Shown here piece by piece: positions 19,824 through 29,966 of a DNA stretch of 64,000 bases (positions are counted from its first letter, which is position 1; every line of letters starts with the position of its first letter). The notes below the pieces were generated by a model. It saw only the letters and a program-made list of their open reading frames with translations, searched no databases and was not told the DNA's origin. Source of the DNA: Alphaproteobacteria bacterium HGW-Alphaproteobacteria-7 (GTDB lineage Bacteria; Pseudomonadota; Alphaproteobacteria; Sphingomonadales; Sphingomonadaceae); the NCBI GenBank assembly GCA_002842735.1, contig PHEB01000002.1:62001-126000 (forward strand), in the 5' to 3' direction. A program made the translations under genes and the position numbers.

Positions 19824-19936
19824 AAATTACCCCTCCTTTGAGAATTTTGTTCTTTGCATATCGAAATGCAACCGAGCCATCCGCAACGCAAACAATTCCT
19901 CGTCCGCCCGCCAAATTTGGCGATCACCTGTTGCCT

Positions 19937-22696
19937 CTATGCCTCTTCCATCTCCGCTTGCCGGCGATCACTCGCCGCGTCGAGCAGGGCCGTTTCGATA
20001 TCGGCCAGCCGGTCGGGCGCTTTTACCTTTTCGCCGGTCAGATCGGTGACATAAAACGTATCTGCCGCGGCTTCGCCATAGGCGGTGATATGCGCCGAAT
20101 GGACGATCAGGTTGGCCTTATACAGCGCATGGGCCAGGCGGTTGAGCAGCGCCGGTCGATCACGCGCGGTCACTTCGATCACGGTGAAATTGTTCGACGC
20201 GTCATTATCGAACCCGACCCGCGGGGCGACATCGAAGGCGCGCGCGCGCGAATGGGCGAGCGGGCGCGCCGCCAGCTTGGGCACCAGCTCGATCCGGGCG
20301 AGCAGCGCGTCGCGGATACCCTTGGCGATGCGGTCCATCTGCGCGGCTTCGCGGAAAGGCTGACCGTGCTGATCCTGCACCAGGAAATTGTCGAAAGCAT
20401 AGCCGCTTTTGGCGGTGTGGATGCGCGCATCGATGATGTTTGCGCCCGCCACGTGGATGCCGCCCGCCATGCGGTAGAACAGCCCCGGGTGGTCAGCCGC
20501 GATCACGCTGACGCGGGTTGCGCCGCGCGTCTCGTCAATCGCGCAGTGGATCGAAAGCTGTTCGCCCGCCGCGCGCGCGGCATCATATTGGGCAAGGTTG
20601 CTGGCGATGATGTCTTCGGGTTCGGCAATCCAGTAGGCATCGCCCAGCAGCGCTCCGGCACCATCGACCAGATCATCGCGATCGCCCAGCAGCCGTGCGA
20701 CCGCATCTTTCCGGGCGGCGACCCGCTGTTTGCGCCCGGTGCCCTTGTGGCCCAGCCGCAGGCGTTCCTGGGTGGCATCGTAAAGCTCACCCAAAAGCTG
20801 CGCTTTCCAGCTGTTCCAGGTACCCGGCCCGACTGCGCGGATATCCACCGCAGTCAGGATCGCGAGATTGCGCAGCCGTTCAAGGCTCTGCACCTCGCCC
20901 GCGAAATCATCGATCGTCTTGGGGTCGGTCAGATCGCGTTTCTGCGCGGTGCGGCTCATCAACAGGTGTTGCAGAACCAGCCACGCGACCAGATCGGTTT
21001 CCTTCTGGTCAAGGCCAAAGCGCGGGCATAGGCGGTGTGCGACATCCGCCCCCAGCACCGAATGATCGCCGCCGCGCCCCTTGGCGATATCGTGCAGCAG
21101 CACCGCGACATACAGCGCCCGGCGCGAGGCGAGTTTGGGAAATTCGCGGGCGGCGCGCGGGTGATCGGCGGTGAGCAGCCCACGTTCAATCTGGCTCAGC
21201 AGGCCGATCGCGCGGATGGTGTGTTCATCGACCGTGTAGTGGTGATACATATCGAACTGCATCTGCGCATTGACGCGCCCGAAATCGGGTGCGAAGCGGC
21301 CAAGCACCCCAGCCTCGTTCATCCAGCGCAGCGCGGGTTCGGGGTCTTTGCGTCCCGAAAGCAGGCTTAGGAACAGCGCATTGGCGCGCTTGTCACGGCG
21401 CACCTTGCTATCGATCAGCTTGGCATCGCGGCCAGCAAGTCGCATGGTTTCGGGGTGCACTTCCAGCCCTTCGGCCTCGGCCAGCTGGAACACTTCGACC
21501 AGCCGCACCGGGTCATCGCGAAACCAGTCATCGCCCGGCGCGCGCAATCGTCCGCCGTCGACGACATAGCCCTTGAATGCGCGCTTGCGCTGGGTCCACC
21601 CGGCAAAGAACCCGGTGCGCGGGCGCTTTTTGGCGAATTCCTCGTCAAGATGGGCAAGGAACACGCCGGTCAGGCTGCCGACCCGTTTCACCTGCAGGAA
21701 GTAATACTGCATGAAGCGTTCGACCGCGCTTTTGCCGGGACGATCAGCAAATTGCATCCGTTCAGCCACGGCGCGTTGCAGATCGAAGGTCAGGCGATCC
21801 TCGGCCCGGTCGGCAAGGATGTGCATGTGGCAGCGCACCGCCAGCAGAAACCCTTCGGCCCGGCGGAAGCTGCGATATTCGGATGCCGTTAGCAGCCCGA
21901 CATCGACCAGTTCGGCGGCACTGCCGACGCGGTGGACATATTTGCCGATCCAGTAGAGCGTTTGCAGGTCGCGCAGTGCGCCTTTGCCTTCCTTGATGTT
22001 GGGTTCAACGACATAGCGGCTATCGCCCATCCGTTTGTGCCGCGCGTCGCGTTCAGCCAGTTTCTGGGTGAGGAACTGGCGTTCGCTGCCCTTGACGACC
22101 TCACCCCAGAACCGCGTGCGCAGTTCTTCGTAAAGCACCTGATCGCCCCACACCAACCGCCCTTCGAGCAGCGCGGTGCAGATGGTGAGATCATCCTTCG
22201 CCATCCGCATCGTATCGATCACCGTGCGGCTCGAATGGCCGACTTTCAGGCCCAGGTCCCACAGCAGATACAGCATCGCCTCGATCACCTGTTCGCACCA
22301 CGGCGAACGGCGCATCGGGGTGATGAAGGCGATGTCGATATCCGAATGCGGCGCCATTTCGGCGCGCCCGTATCCGCCCACGGCCAGAATCGCGAGCCGT
22401 TCAGCCGCAGTGCGATTGGGGACGGGGTAGAGATGCGTGGTGACGTGATCGTGGATCACCCGCAGCAATTGATCGGTCAGGAAGGAATAGCCGCCGGTGA
22501 CATCGTGTCCGGCTGAGGGCGCATCCGCCAGCCTGCGCATGAGCTCGGCGCGACCATCGTCAAGCGCGCGGCGCAGCGCCTTGACGATATCACCGCGCGC
22601 GCCTTCGCTGTCCTCGGCGAACAGCGCGGCGACCTGCTCTGCCAAGGCGCGCCGGTCAATGATCGCGCGCTGATCGGGGACGCGCCGGGGCTTCAT
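19937..22696 (-). CDS. glnD: [Protein-PII] uridylyltransferase / uridylyl-removing enzyme
   Basis: Nucleotidyltransferase ILAVGGYGRAEMAPHSDIDIAFI, HD domain VAVLLHDIAKGRGGDHSVLGA, two C-terminal ACT domains. Confidence 0.95.
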   Translation of the reverse strand: MKPRRVPDQRAIIDRRALAEQVAALFAEDSEGARGDIVKALRRALDDGRAELMRRLADAPSAGHDVTGGYSFLTDQLLRVIHDHVTTHLYPVPNRTAAERLAILAVGGYGRAEMAPHSDIDIAFITPMRRSPWCEQVIEAMLYLLWDLGLKVGHSSRTVIDTMRMAKDDLTICTALLEGRLVWGDQVLYEELRTRFWGEVVKGSERQFLTQKLAERDARHKRMGDSRYVVEPNIKEGKGALRDLQTLYWIGKYVHRVGSAAELVDVGLLTASEYRSFRRAEGFLLAVRCHMHILADRAEDRLTFDLQRAVAERMQFADRPGKSAVERFMQYYFLQVKRVGSLTGVFLAHLDEEFAKKRPRTGFFAGWTQRKRAFKGYVVDGGRLRAPGDDWFRDDPVRLVEVFQLAEAEGLEVHPETMRLAGRDAKLIDSKVRRDKRANALFLSLLSGRKDPEPALRWMNEAGVLGRFAPDFGRVNAQMQFDMYHHYTVDEHTIRAIGLLSQIERGLLTADHPRAAREFPKLASRRALYVAVLLHDIAKGRGGDHSVLGADVAHRLCPRFGLDQKETDLVAWLVLQHLLMSRTAQKRDLTDPKTIDDFAGEVQSLERLRNLAILTAVDIRAVGPGTWNSWKAQLLGELYDATQERLRLGHKGTGRKQRVAARKDAVARLLGDRDDLVDGAGALLGDAYWIAEPEDIIASNLAQYDAARAAGEQLSIHCAIDETRGATRVSVIAADHPGLFYRMAGGIHVAGANIIDARIHTAKSGYAFDNFLVQDQHGQPFREAAQMDRIAKGIRDALLARIELVPKLAARPLAHSRARAFDVAPRVGFDNDASNNFTVIEVTARDRPALLNRLAHALYKANLIVHSAHITAYGEAAADTFYVTDLTGEKVKAPDRLADIETALLDAASDRRQAEMEEA

Positions 22697-22762
22697 GCCA
22701 AGGCGCTCCGCATCAGCCCGCCGACCCGGCGTTTGGAAATGCGACCCGCACAGATCAGCGGA

Positions 22763-24499
22763 TCAGGCCGTCGCCGTGGCATTGATATAACGCGCCTTGA
22801 CTGCGCGCTTGTCGATCTTCTGCGTGCCGAGCCGGGGCAGCGCCTCGTCAGTGATCCAGATCTGATGTTCGAGCGGCACCTTGAACGGCGCGATCCGTTC
22901 GAGCAGGAAGGCGCGCAGCTGTCCGGGGGTGATCGCGGCATGGCCTTCCTTCATCCGGTACACCGCCGCCGGGACTTCGCCAAAGCGTTCATCGGGCAGG
23001 CCGAATACCGAACATTCGCCGACATCGTCATGGGCATAGATCGCGTCTTCCACCTCGATGCAGGAGATATTCTCGCCGCCACGGATGATGATGTCTTTCT
23101 TGCGGTCGACGATGAACAGGTAGTCGTCTGCGTCGAGATAGCCCAGATCGCCGGTGCGGAAGAATCCGTTGTCGGTAAAGGCCGCCGCGGTTGCCTCGTC
23201 ATTCTTCCAGTAGCCGCGAAAATTGGCGACCGAACGGATGCAGATCTCGCCCACTTTACCATTGGCAAGTTCATTGCCGGCATCATCCAGAATGCGCAGA
23301 TCGACCATCGGTTTTGACGGGCGCCCGGTTGAACCCGGCTTGGCGAGGTAATTTTCGTTGAAATTGCCGCAGCCGATGGCGTTGGTTTCTGTCAGACCAT
23401 AACCCAGCAGCGGAAAGGCACCGGGGAAGGCTTCCTTGATCCGGGTGACGTGTTCAACCGGGCGCGGCGCACCGCCTGCGGCAAAGCTCTTGCACGCCGA
23501 CAGGTCGTAATTTTCGCGGTCGGGGTGATTGGCGATTTCATAGCTCATCAACGGCACGCCGACGAAATAGGACACCTTTTCCTCTGCCATCAGCCGGATC
23601 GCTAGCCCTGCGTCCCATTTGGGCATCAGCACCAGCTTTCGCCCAATCGCGAAGCTTTGCAGCATCAGCGGCACTTCGCCCGTCACATGGAACAGCGGCA
23701 CCGCGACCAGTGCGCAGGGCTGATCGCTCAACACGTCACCCTGGCTTTCCAGATGCACCTTGGCCATCGCGCTTTGGCAGACATAGTTCATGATGGCGTT
23801 GACAACGCCGCGATGATCCGACCACGCGCCCTTCGATTTGCCGGTCGAACCCGAGGTGTATAAGATGGTGGCCATGTCATCCGGGCCAAGCGTGCCCAGC
23901 ATCGCCATCGCCGCGCTGGTGCCTTCGGGCACGCGCCAGATCTGCGCTAGGCCTTGCGCGGGCTGATTGCTGTGAGTGAACAGCGCGAGCGCAGCCGGAT
24001 GATCGCGCCCTTCCAGTCGTGCGGCGCGGCCTTCATCAGCCAGCACCAGTTTGCATTCGGCCAGATCGATTGCGTAGGCGAGCTCTTCTCCCGACGAAAA
24101 GCCATTGAGCAGCGTCGCGCAGCCGCCCGCCATGATGATCCCCATATAGGCGATGATCCAGTTGGCCGAATTGCGCGCGGCGATACCCACCCGGTCGCCC
24201 TTTTCGATCCCGTGATCGTGCACCAGACTTTCCGCCACGCAGGTGGCCGCCGCATAGGTATCGCCAAAGCTGAGCCGCACATCGCCATCGACGAGAAACA
24301 GAGCATCTTTGTGTTCATTGGAGAAATACGCAAAATAATGCGCCAGTGTCGGCGGAGCGGCGACGAAGGCAGGCATTTCCACGCCGTCGCGCACAAATGG
24401 CGCGGTGGCAAACGGCTGGCCCGGTGCGGTCAGGCCGGTAACGATCGCTTCAAGCGCATTGTCCAGTGGGGTGGGCATGCGGTGTCCTTCCTCTCTCAT
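22763..24499 (-). CDS. Class I adenylate-forming enzyme (acyl-CoA synthetase, AMP-binding)
   Basis: AMP-binding motif ATILYTSGSTGKSKG, GYGLTETNAIG, GYLDADDYLFIVDRKKDIIIRGGENI. Confidence 0.9.
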   Translation of the reverse strand: MREEGHRMPTPLDNALEAIVTGLTAPGQPFATAPFVRDGVEMPAFVAAPPTLAHYFAYFSNEHKDALFLVDGDVRLSFGDTYAAATCVAESLVHDHGIEKGDRVGIAARNSANWIIAYMGIIMAGGCATLLNGFSSGEELAYAIDLAECKLVLADEGRAARLEGRDHPAALALFTHSNQPAQGLAQIWRVPEGTSAAMAMLGTLGPDDMATILYTSGSTGKSKGAWSDHRGVVNAIMNYVCQSAMAKVHLESQGDVLSDQPCALVAVPLFHVTGEVPLMLQSFAIGRKLVLMPKWDAGLAIRLMAEEKVSYFVGVPLMSYEIANHPDRENYDLSACKSFAAGGAPRPVEHVTRIKEAFPGAFPLLGYGLTETNAIGCGNFNENYLAKPGSTGRPSKPMVDLRILDDAGNELANGKVGEICIRSVANFRGYWKNDEATAAAFTDNGFFRTGDLGYLDADDYLFIVDRKKDIIIRGGENISCIEVEDAIYAHDDVGECSVFGLPDERFGEVPAAVYRMKEGHAAITPGQLRAFLLERIAPFKVPLEHQIWITDEALPRLGTQKIDKRAVKARYINATATA

Positions 24500-24673
24500 T
24501 TATAAACAAGTCCGGGCGCACATGGAGCGCGTCCCGGGCTGCGTGTCCCAAGCCTTGGTAGCAACCGAGCGCCCCTTCCCCTACCCCGCGCGCTGTGCCA
24601 GAAGCGCCAACGCGGCAAGGGCCATGTCCGGCCCGCCGATACGACTTCCCATTGTCATTAAGAGGTTCGCCCC

Positions 24674-25570
24674 GTGCTGTCACTACTTGCCGTAAGCGGC
24701 GCTGCCGATCCGATCTATTGGGCTGAACTGGGCCTGCGGCCGGGGATCGATCTGGGGTTTTTTACGCTGCGGTTCTATTCGCTGGCATACCTGATCGGGG
24801 TGATCTTTGCCTATTGGCATACCTCGAAAATGCTCAAGCAGCCCGGCGCACCGATGGCGCAGCGCCATGCCGATGATCTGTTTTTCTATTGCACGCTGGG
24901 GGTAATTATCGGCGGGCGGCTGGGCTATGCGGCGTTTTATACAGGGGGGGACACCGGCATCCCCAGCGCCTTCACCGATTTTTCGGGCGATGGTTTTGTC
25001 AGTTGGAAATTGCTGCGTTTGTGGGATGGCGGCATGGCGTTTCATGGCGGCCTGCTGGGCGTGGCGGCCGCGATGGCGTGGGTATCATGGCGCGACCGGC
25101 TGAATTTCATCCGGGTGGTGGATTATGTCGCGGTCGGCGTGCCGATGGGGATGCTGCTGGGGCGGCTCGCCAATTTCATCAATGGTGAACTGTGGGGGCG
25201 GGTGACCGACGTGCCTTGGGCGATGGTGTTCCCCGCCGCCGATGAACTGCCACGCCACCCCAGCCAATTGTATCAGGCCGGGCTGGAAGGGCTGGCGCTG
25301 CTGATCATCTTGATGCTGCTGTTCTGGAAAACCCGCGCGCGTTATCACCCCGGCCTGCTGGCGGGGGTGTTCACACTCGGCATCGGAATTGCGCGCTTCG
25401 TTAACGAGTTTTTTCGTCAGCCTGATGCACAACTGGCTGACTTTGCCGCCCGGACCGGGCTATCGATGGGCCAATGGCTGACTATACCGCTGATACTGAC
25501 TGGATTGATTGTCGTGTTCTTCGCGCTGCGGAACAAACCGCTGGCGAGCGGGGGCGTGCAACCGACCTGA
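24674..25570 (+). CDS. lgt: Prolipoprotein diacylglyceryl transferase
   Basis: GGRLGYAAFY, WDGGMAFHGGLLG, GRLANFINGELWGRVTD, RHPSQLYQAGLEG. Confidence 0.95.
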   Translation: MLSLLAVSGAADPIYWAELGLRPGIDLGFFTLRFYSLAYLIGVIFAYWHTSKMLKQPGAPMAQRHADDLFFYCTLGVIIGGRLGYAAFYTGGDTGIPSAFTDFSGDGFVSWKLLRLWDGGMAFHGGLLGVAAAMAWVSWRDRLNFIRVVDYVAVGVPMGMLLGRLANFINGELWGRVTDVPWAMVFPAADELPRHPSQLYQAGLEGLALLIILMLLFWKTRARYHPGLLAGVFTLGIGIARFVNEFFRQPDAQLADFAARTGLSMGQWLTIPLILTGLIVVFFALRNKPLASGGVQPT

Positions 25571-27522
25571 CCGCCGAGCCGGGGGCCGACGGTGCGCGCG
25601 CGTGGAAAAGCGCGCTACGGCTGATCGATCCCGAGCCTGAGGCTGATCGCGAAGCGGCGCGCGCGGCGGCAGAAGCTGCCGCCCGCGCCAAGGCGAATGC
25701 CGAAGCCAAGGCGCTTGCCGAGCAGCAAGCCCGCGAACAGGCCCAAGCCGAGGCGGAGGCACAGGCCAAAGCGGAGGCAAAGGCCAAAGCCGCCGCCGAA
25801 GCGCAGGACAAGGCCCGCCGCGAAGCCGAAACACGCCGGAAAGCCGAAGCCGAGGCCAAGGCTCGCGCGGAACGCGAAGCCCGCGAACGGGCTGCCGCCG
25901 AAGCCAAGGCCAAGGCAGAAGCAAAAGCTAAGGCAGAAGCAAAGGCTAAGGCGGACGCCGAGGCCAAGGCCAAGGCTAAGGCTAAGGCAGAGGCCGAAGA
26001 AAGGGCACGCAAGGAAACCGAAGCAAAGGCCAAAGCAGCGGCCAAAGCCAAGGCCGAGGCTGAAGAGCAAGCTCGCTGCAAGGCCGAAGCTGAGGCCAAG
26101 GCCGCCGCCGAGGAACAAGCTCGCCGCGAAGCCGAAGCGCGTAAACAAGCCGAAGCCGAAGCGCGCGCCAAAGCCAAGGCCGTCGCAGAAGCAAAAGCCC
26201 GCTCGGCAGCAGAGGAGAAAGCGCGCCGCGCAGCCGAGGCGCGCGCTGAACGCGAGGCTCGTGAAAAGGCAGCTGCCGAGGCCAAGGCCGCTGCTGAAGC
26301 CAAAGCCAAGGCAGAAGCCGAAGAGCGCGCCCGTCTGGAAGCCGAAGCTGCCGAAGCCGCTGCCTTGGCCGCCGCCCAAAAAGCCGCCGCCCAACAAGCC
26401 GCCGCCCAAGAAGCCGCCGCAGAGCAAGCCGCCGCCGAAGAACAGGCTCGGCTCGAAGCCGAAGTCGCCGCGCGCGCCAATGTCGACGTCGGCAAGACCC
26501 TGCGCCGCCTGATCCGCGAAACCGGCCCGATCAGCCTTGCGCATTACATGGGCGAAAGCAACGCGCGCTATTATGCCAGCCGCGATCCGCTGGGCGACCA
26601 AGGCGATTTCATCACCGCGCCCGAAGTCACCCAGATGTTTGGCGAACTGGTCGGGCTATGGCTGGCGGATCTGTGGGTGCGGATGGGCAGCCGCAAACAC
26701 ATCCACTTTGTCGAACTTGGCCCCGGCCGCGGCACGCTGGCGCGCGATGCGCTGAGCACGGCGGCGCGCTATGATTTCGCGCCGCAGGTGCATTTTGTCG
26801 AAACCTCAGCGACCTTGCGCAGGCTCCAGCGTGAGATATTTCCCGGCTGCCATCACCACCACGATCTTTCGACCTTGCCCGATGATGCCCCGCTGCTGGT
26901 TGTCGCCAACGAATTTTTCGATGCATTGCCGATCCATCAACTGGTGCGCTCGGCAGACGGCTGGTTTGAACGGGTAGTCGGGCTGGAAGGCGACGCCTTC
27001 ACCTTTGGCACGGGCAAGGAGCGGATGGATCACCTGGTGCCATCAGGCTGGGCGCGCGCCAGTCAGGGATCGATGATCGAAACCAGTCCGGCGGCCGTAG
27101 CGGTGATGGGCGAACTTGCGCAGCGCCTGACCAATCAAGGGGGGGCGGCGCTGATCATCGATTATGGCCAGACCGAATTGCGCGCCGGATCGACCTTGCA
27201 GGCGCTCAAGGCGCATCAGAAGGTCGATGTCTTCGCGCATCCGGGTGATGCGGATATCACCGCGCATGTTGATTTCGAACTGCTCCAGCAGATCGCCCGT
27301 CAGCACGGCGCTGACGTGATGGGGGTGCAGATGCAGGGCGAATGGCTCCGCCAGATGGGGATCGACACGCGGCTGGAAGCGCTCCAGCGGCGCAACCCCA
27401 AAGAGGCAGACAAGCTCAAACGCCAACGCGATCGGCTGGTGGAATCAACCCATATGGGCACCTTGTTCAAAGTGCTCGGTATGTGCGGGCGGCGCTGGCC
27501 GTTCGGGGTGGGGTTTGAATAA
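25474..27522 (+). CDS. MidA/NDUFAF7-like (DUF185) SAM-dependent methyltransferase with N-terminal Ala/Lys/Glu-rich extension
   Basis: C-terminal half: LRRLIRETGPISLAHYMGESNARYYASRDPLGDQGDFITAPEVTQMFGELVGLWL ... FVELGPGRGTLARDAL. The only ATG upstream of the repeat is 25474, 97 bp inside lgt; true start uncertain. Confidence 0.8.
   Translation: MADYTADTDWIDCRVLRAAEQTAGERGRATDLTAEPGADGARAWKSALRLIDPEPEADREAARAAAEAAARAKANAEAKALAEQQAREQAQAEAEAQAKAEAKAKAAAEAQDKARREAETRRKAEAEAKARAEREARERAAAEAKAKAEAKAKAEAKAKADAEAKAKAKAKAEAEERARKETEAKAKAAAKAKAEAEEQARCKAEAEAKAAAEEQARREAEARKQAEAEARAKAKAVAEAKARSAAEEKARRAAEARAEREAREKAAAEAKAAAEAKAKAEAEERARLEAEAAEAAALAAAQKAAAQQAAAQEAAAEQAAAEEQARLEAEVAARANVDVGKTLRRLIRETGPISLAHYMGESNARYYASRDPLGDQGDFITAPEVTQMFGELVGLWLADLWVRMGSRKHIHFVELGPGRGTLARDALSTAARYDFAPQVHFVETSATLRRLQREIFPGCHHHHDLSTLPDDAPLLVVANEFFDALPIHQLVRSADGWFERVVGLEGDAFTFGTGKERMDHLVPSGWARASQGSMIETSPAAVAVMGELAQRLTNQGGAALIIDYGQTELRAGSTLQALKAHQKVDVFAHPGDADITAHVDFELLQQIARQHGADVMGVQMQGEWLRQMGIDTRLEALQRRNPKEADKLKRQRDRLVESTHMGTLFKVLGMCGRRWPFGVGFE
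25640..26475 (+). repeat. Low-complexity coding repeat (AEAKAK / AEEQAR-type), includes 18-bp near-tandem units
   Basis: About 280 residues almost only A, K, E, R, Q; 18-bp near-repeats gccaaggcagaagcaaaa / gctaaggcagaagcaaag at 25909-25944. Confidence 0.9.
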
Positions 27523-27543
27523 GGCCTTGATACTCGGCCTGAT

Positions 27544-29082
27544 CTAAATCCCCGCTTTTACCGCCAATTGTGCCGCCGCCGCCTTGGGCGTCATTTTCGC
27601 CGCATCCTCACGGTCAACCGCAAGGTTGGCCTCGCGCATCGCCTCAACGCTGATCGCGCCGATCAGCGGGGTTAGCGCGGCGATCACGCCTTGATCCTGC
27701 GCAATCCGGGGCGACAGCATCAGCATCGCGTCATAGCTCGGCAGCGCGCCCTTGGGATCAGCCAGCACCAACAGCCTGTCAGCCGCGATCCGCCCATCGG
27801 AGGTATAGGCGCTGATCACATCCGCCTCACCCGATTGGAGCGCATTATACATAAACGTCGGCGCGAAATTGCGCGTTCCGGCGAAGCGCAAGCCATAGGC
27901 ATCGCGCACCGCGATCCATTCGGGCCGCTCGAAAAACTCCGGGTCGCCGCCGACGGTGAGACGCGGCGCGACGGCGACCAGATCGGTGAGCGAGGCCACC
28001 CCCAATTCCGCCGCCCGATTCTCGCGCATGGCGAAGGCATAGGCGTTTTCAAACCCCAGACGGCCCAGCACCTTGACCCCGTTTGTCTGCCACTCCCATT
28101 CGCGGATCGCGTCATACATCGCCTCACGCCCCGGATTGTCCGCACGTTTGAGGTAATTCGTCCAGACCGTGCCGGTGTAATCGACCGAAATGTCTATGGC
28201 GGAGGACGCGACTGCAGAATGCACCACCGCGCTGCCCAGCCCGTCGCGATATTCGACCGCGTGACCCGCTGCCTCCAGCCGCGCGCCGATCAATTGGGCG
28301 AGGATATATTGCTCGGAAAATTGCTTGGAGGCGATGACGATCCGGCGGTCGTCGCTGCCTGCGCCCTGCGCCCACAGCGCGGCGAGGATGCCCAGCATTA
28401 CCACCGCCACCCCGCCAAAGGTCTGGATGCGCGAACGCTTGGCCAGCCCGACCTCGATCACCCACAGCAGGTTATCCGCCGCCAGCGCCAGCCCCGCGCT
28501 TGCCACACAGCCCGCCAGCACCAGCGCCCAGTTCTGGGTTTGCAGCCCGGCGAAGATCGGATCGCCAAGGCTCGGCTGCCCGATGGTGGTGGCAAGCGTC
28601 GCTGCGCCAATTGTCCACACCGACGCCGTGCGGATGCCCGCCATGATGAAGGGCGCGGATAGCGGTGCTTCGACCAGCGCCAGTTTCTGCCAGCGGGTCA
28701 TGCCGACGCCGTCTGCCGCCTCCAGCACGCCGGGGTCGAGATTGGCCTGCGCCGTCACCGCGTTGCGCAGGATCGGCAGCAGCGCATAGAGCGTCAGCGC
28801 CATCAGCGCGGGCAGGAAGCCCAAGGTCGGCAGGCCTTCACCGAACACTGCGCGCAACGACAGCAGCAGCGGGAAAAACAGCGCCAGCAGCGCCAACGCG
28901 GGGATGGTTTGCACCAGACTCGCCAGCCCCAAGGTGATCCGCGCCACCACCGGCGAACGGCTGGCCCACACCGCCATCGGCAGCGCAATCAGCATGGCGA
29001 GCCCGATCGCGCTGGCTGAAAGCACTACGTGCGCGGCGAGCTTGTCACCCAGGCCGGGGAGGATGTCCCAGATATCGTTCAC
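27544..29082 (-). CDS. ABC transporter permease/substrate-binding fusion (osmoprotectant/glycine betaine-type)
   Basis: N-terminal permease ([51 protein letters not shown]), C-terminal OpuAC-like SBP ([44 protein letters not shown]). Confidence 0.9.
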   Translation of the reverse strand: MNDIWDILPGLGDKLAAHVVLSASAIGLAMLIALPMAVWASRSPVVARITLGLASLVQTIPALALLALFFPLLLSLRAVFGEGLPTLGFLPALMALTLYALLPILRNAVTAQANLDPGVLEAADGVGMTRWQKLALVEAPLSAPFIMAGIRTASVWTIGAATLATTIGQPSLGDPIFAGLQTQNWALVLAGCVASAGLALAADNLLWVIEVGLAKRSRIQTFGGVAVVMLGILAALWAQGAGSDDRRIVIASKQFSEQYILAQLIGARLEAAGHAVEYRDGLGSAVVHSAVASSAIDISVDYTGTVWTNYLKRADNPGREAMYDAIREWEWQTNGVKVLGRLGFENAYAFAMRENRAAELGVASLTDLVAVAPRLTVGGDPEFFERPEWIAVRDAYGLRFAGTRNFAPTFMYNALQSGEADVISAYTSDGRIAADRLLVLADPKGALPSYDAMLMLSPRIAQDQGVIAALTPLIGAISVEAMREANLAVDREDAAKMTPKAAAAQLAVKAGI

Positions 29083-29852
29083 GCCAACCGGCCTTCCATC
29101 GCGGCGAGCCGTTCGGCCTGTTCGCGCGGGACAGCGACGAGACCCTGCGCCACGTCGCCGCCTTCCCCCGCCAGCAGAGCACGCGGGGTTTCATCGGCGA
29201 CAATCCGCCCGCCATCCATCACCAGCACCCGGTCTGCCAGCAACAAGGCCTCGGCCATGTCATGCGTCACCATTACCGTGGTGAGGCCCAGCGCCCCGTG
29301 CAGTTCGCGCACCTTGTTGCCAAGCGCCGCGCGGGTGACGGGATCAAGCGCGCCGAAGGGTTCATCCATGATCAGCAGCTCCGGCTCCCCCGCCAGCGCC
29401 CGCGCCACCCCGACCCGCTGGCGCTGTCCGCCGCTGAGTTCATCGGGCATCCGGCGCGCCATCGCAGGATCGAGTTCGACCAGCGCCAGCAGTTCGGCGA
29501 TCCGTTCAGGCGGAAGCTTTTCGCCCGCAAGGCGCGGCCCGATGGCGATGTTTTCGCCCACCGGGAAATGCGGGAACAGGCCCACCCCCTGAAACACATA
29601 ACCGACCCGGCGGCGCAGGCGCGCAGGGTTGAGGGCGCTCACATCCTCACCGCCGAACAGCACCCGGCCTTCGGTTGGCGCAACCAGCGTGTTGACCGTT
29701 TTGAGCAGCGTCGACTTGCCCGATCCCGATGCGCCCACCAGCGCCACGAAACTGCCCGCCGCAATGACGCAGGTAACGCCGCCGACCGCGGTGATATCGC
29801 CAAAGCGGCAGATCACGCGATCGAACAGCAGAATGGGGGCGGCGGCAGTCAT
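29079..29852 (-). CDS. ABC transporter ATP-binding protein (osmoprotectant-type)
   Basis: Walker [40 protein letters not shown]; 4-bp overlap with permease gene. Confidence 0.92.
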   Translation of the reverse strand: MTAAAPILLFDRVICRFGDITAVGGVTCVIAAGSFVALVGASGSGKSTLLKTVNTLVAPTEGRVLFGGEDVSALNPARLRRRVGYVFQGVGLFPHFPVGENIAIGPRLAGEKLPPERIAELLALVELDPAMARRMPDELSGGQRQRVGVARALAGEPELLIMDEPFGALDPVTRAALGNKVRELHGALGLTTVMVTHDMAEALLLADRVLVMDGGRIVADETPRALLAGEGGDVAQGLVAVPREQAERLAAMEGRLA

Positions 29853-29966
29853 CGGCGCGGGGTTAGCGGTGATCAGGCGATTGTGCCAGCTTTGCCCGAT
29901 TGGCCTTTGCAGCGCCGCTTGCTATGCGCATTGCCAGAACAATCATTACACCGCCGGGAACAAATC

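Noticed and set aside
25482-26495. Long minus-strand ORF (337 aa, Ala/Ser-rich) and 25615..26601 antisense to the Ala/Lys/Glu repeat
   Set aside because: Shadow of the low-complexity repeat on the plus strand; no recognisable domain.
25697-26512. Plus-strand K/P/R-rich ORF (271 aa) resembling a histone-H1-like protein
   Set aside because: Alternate reading frame of the same repeat; the overlapping frame continues into a conserved methyltransferase, so this one is not needed.
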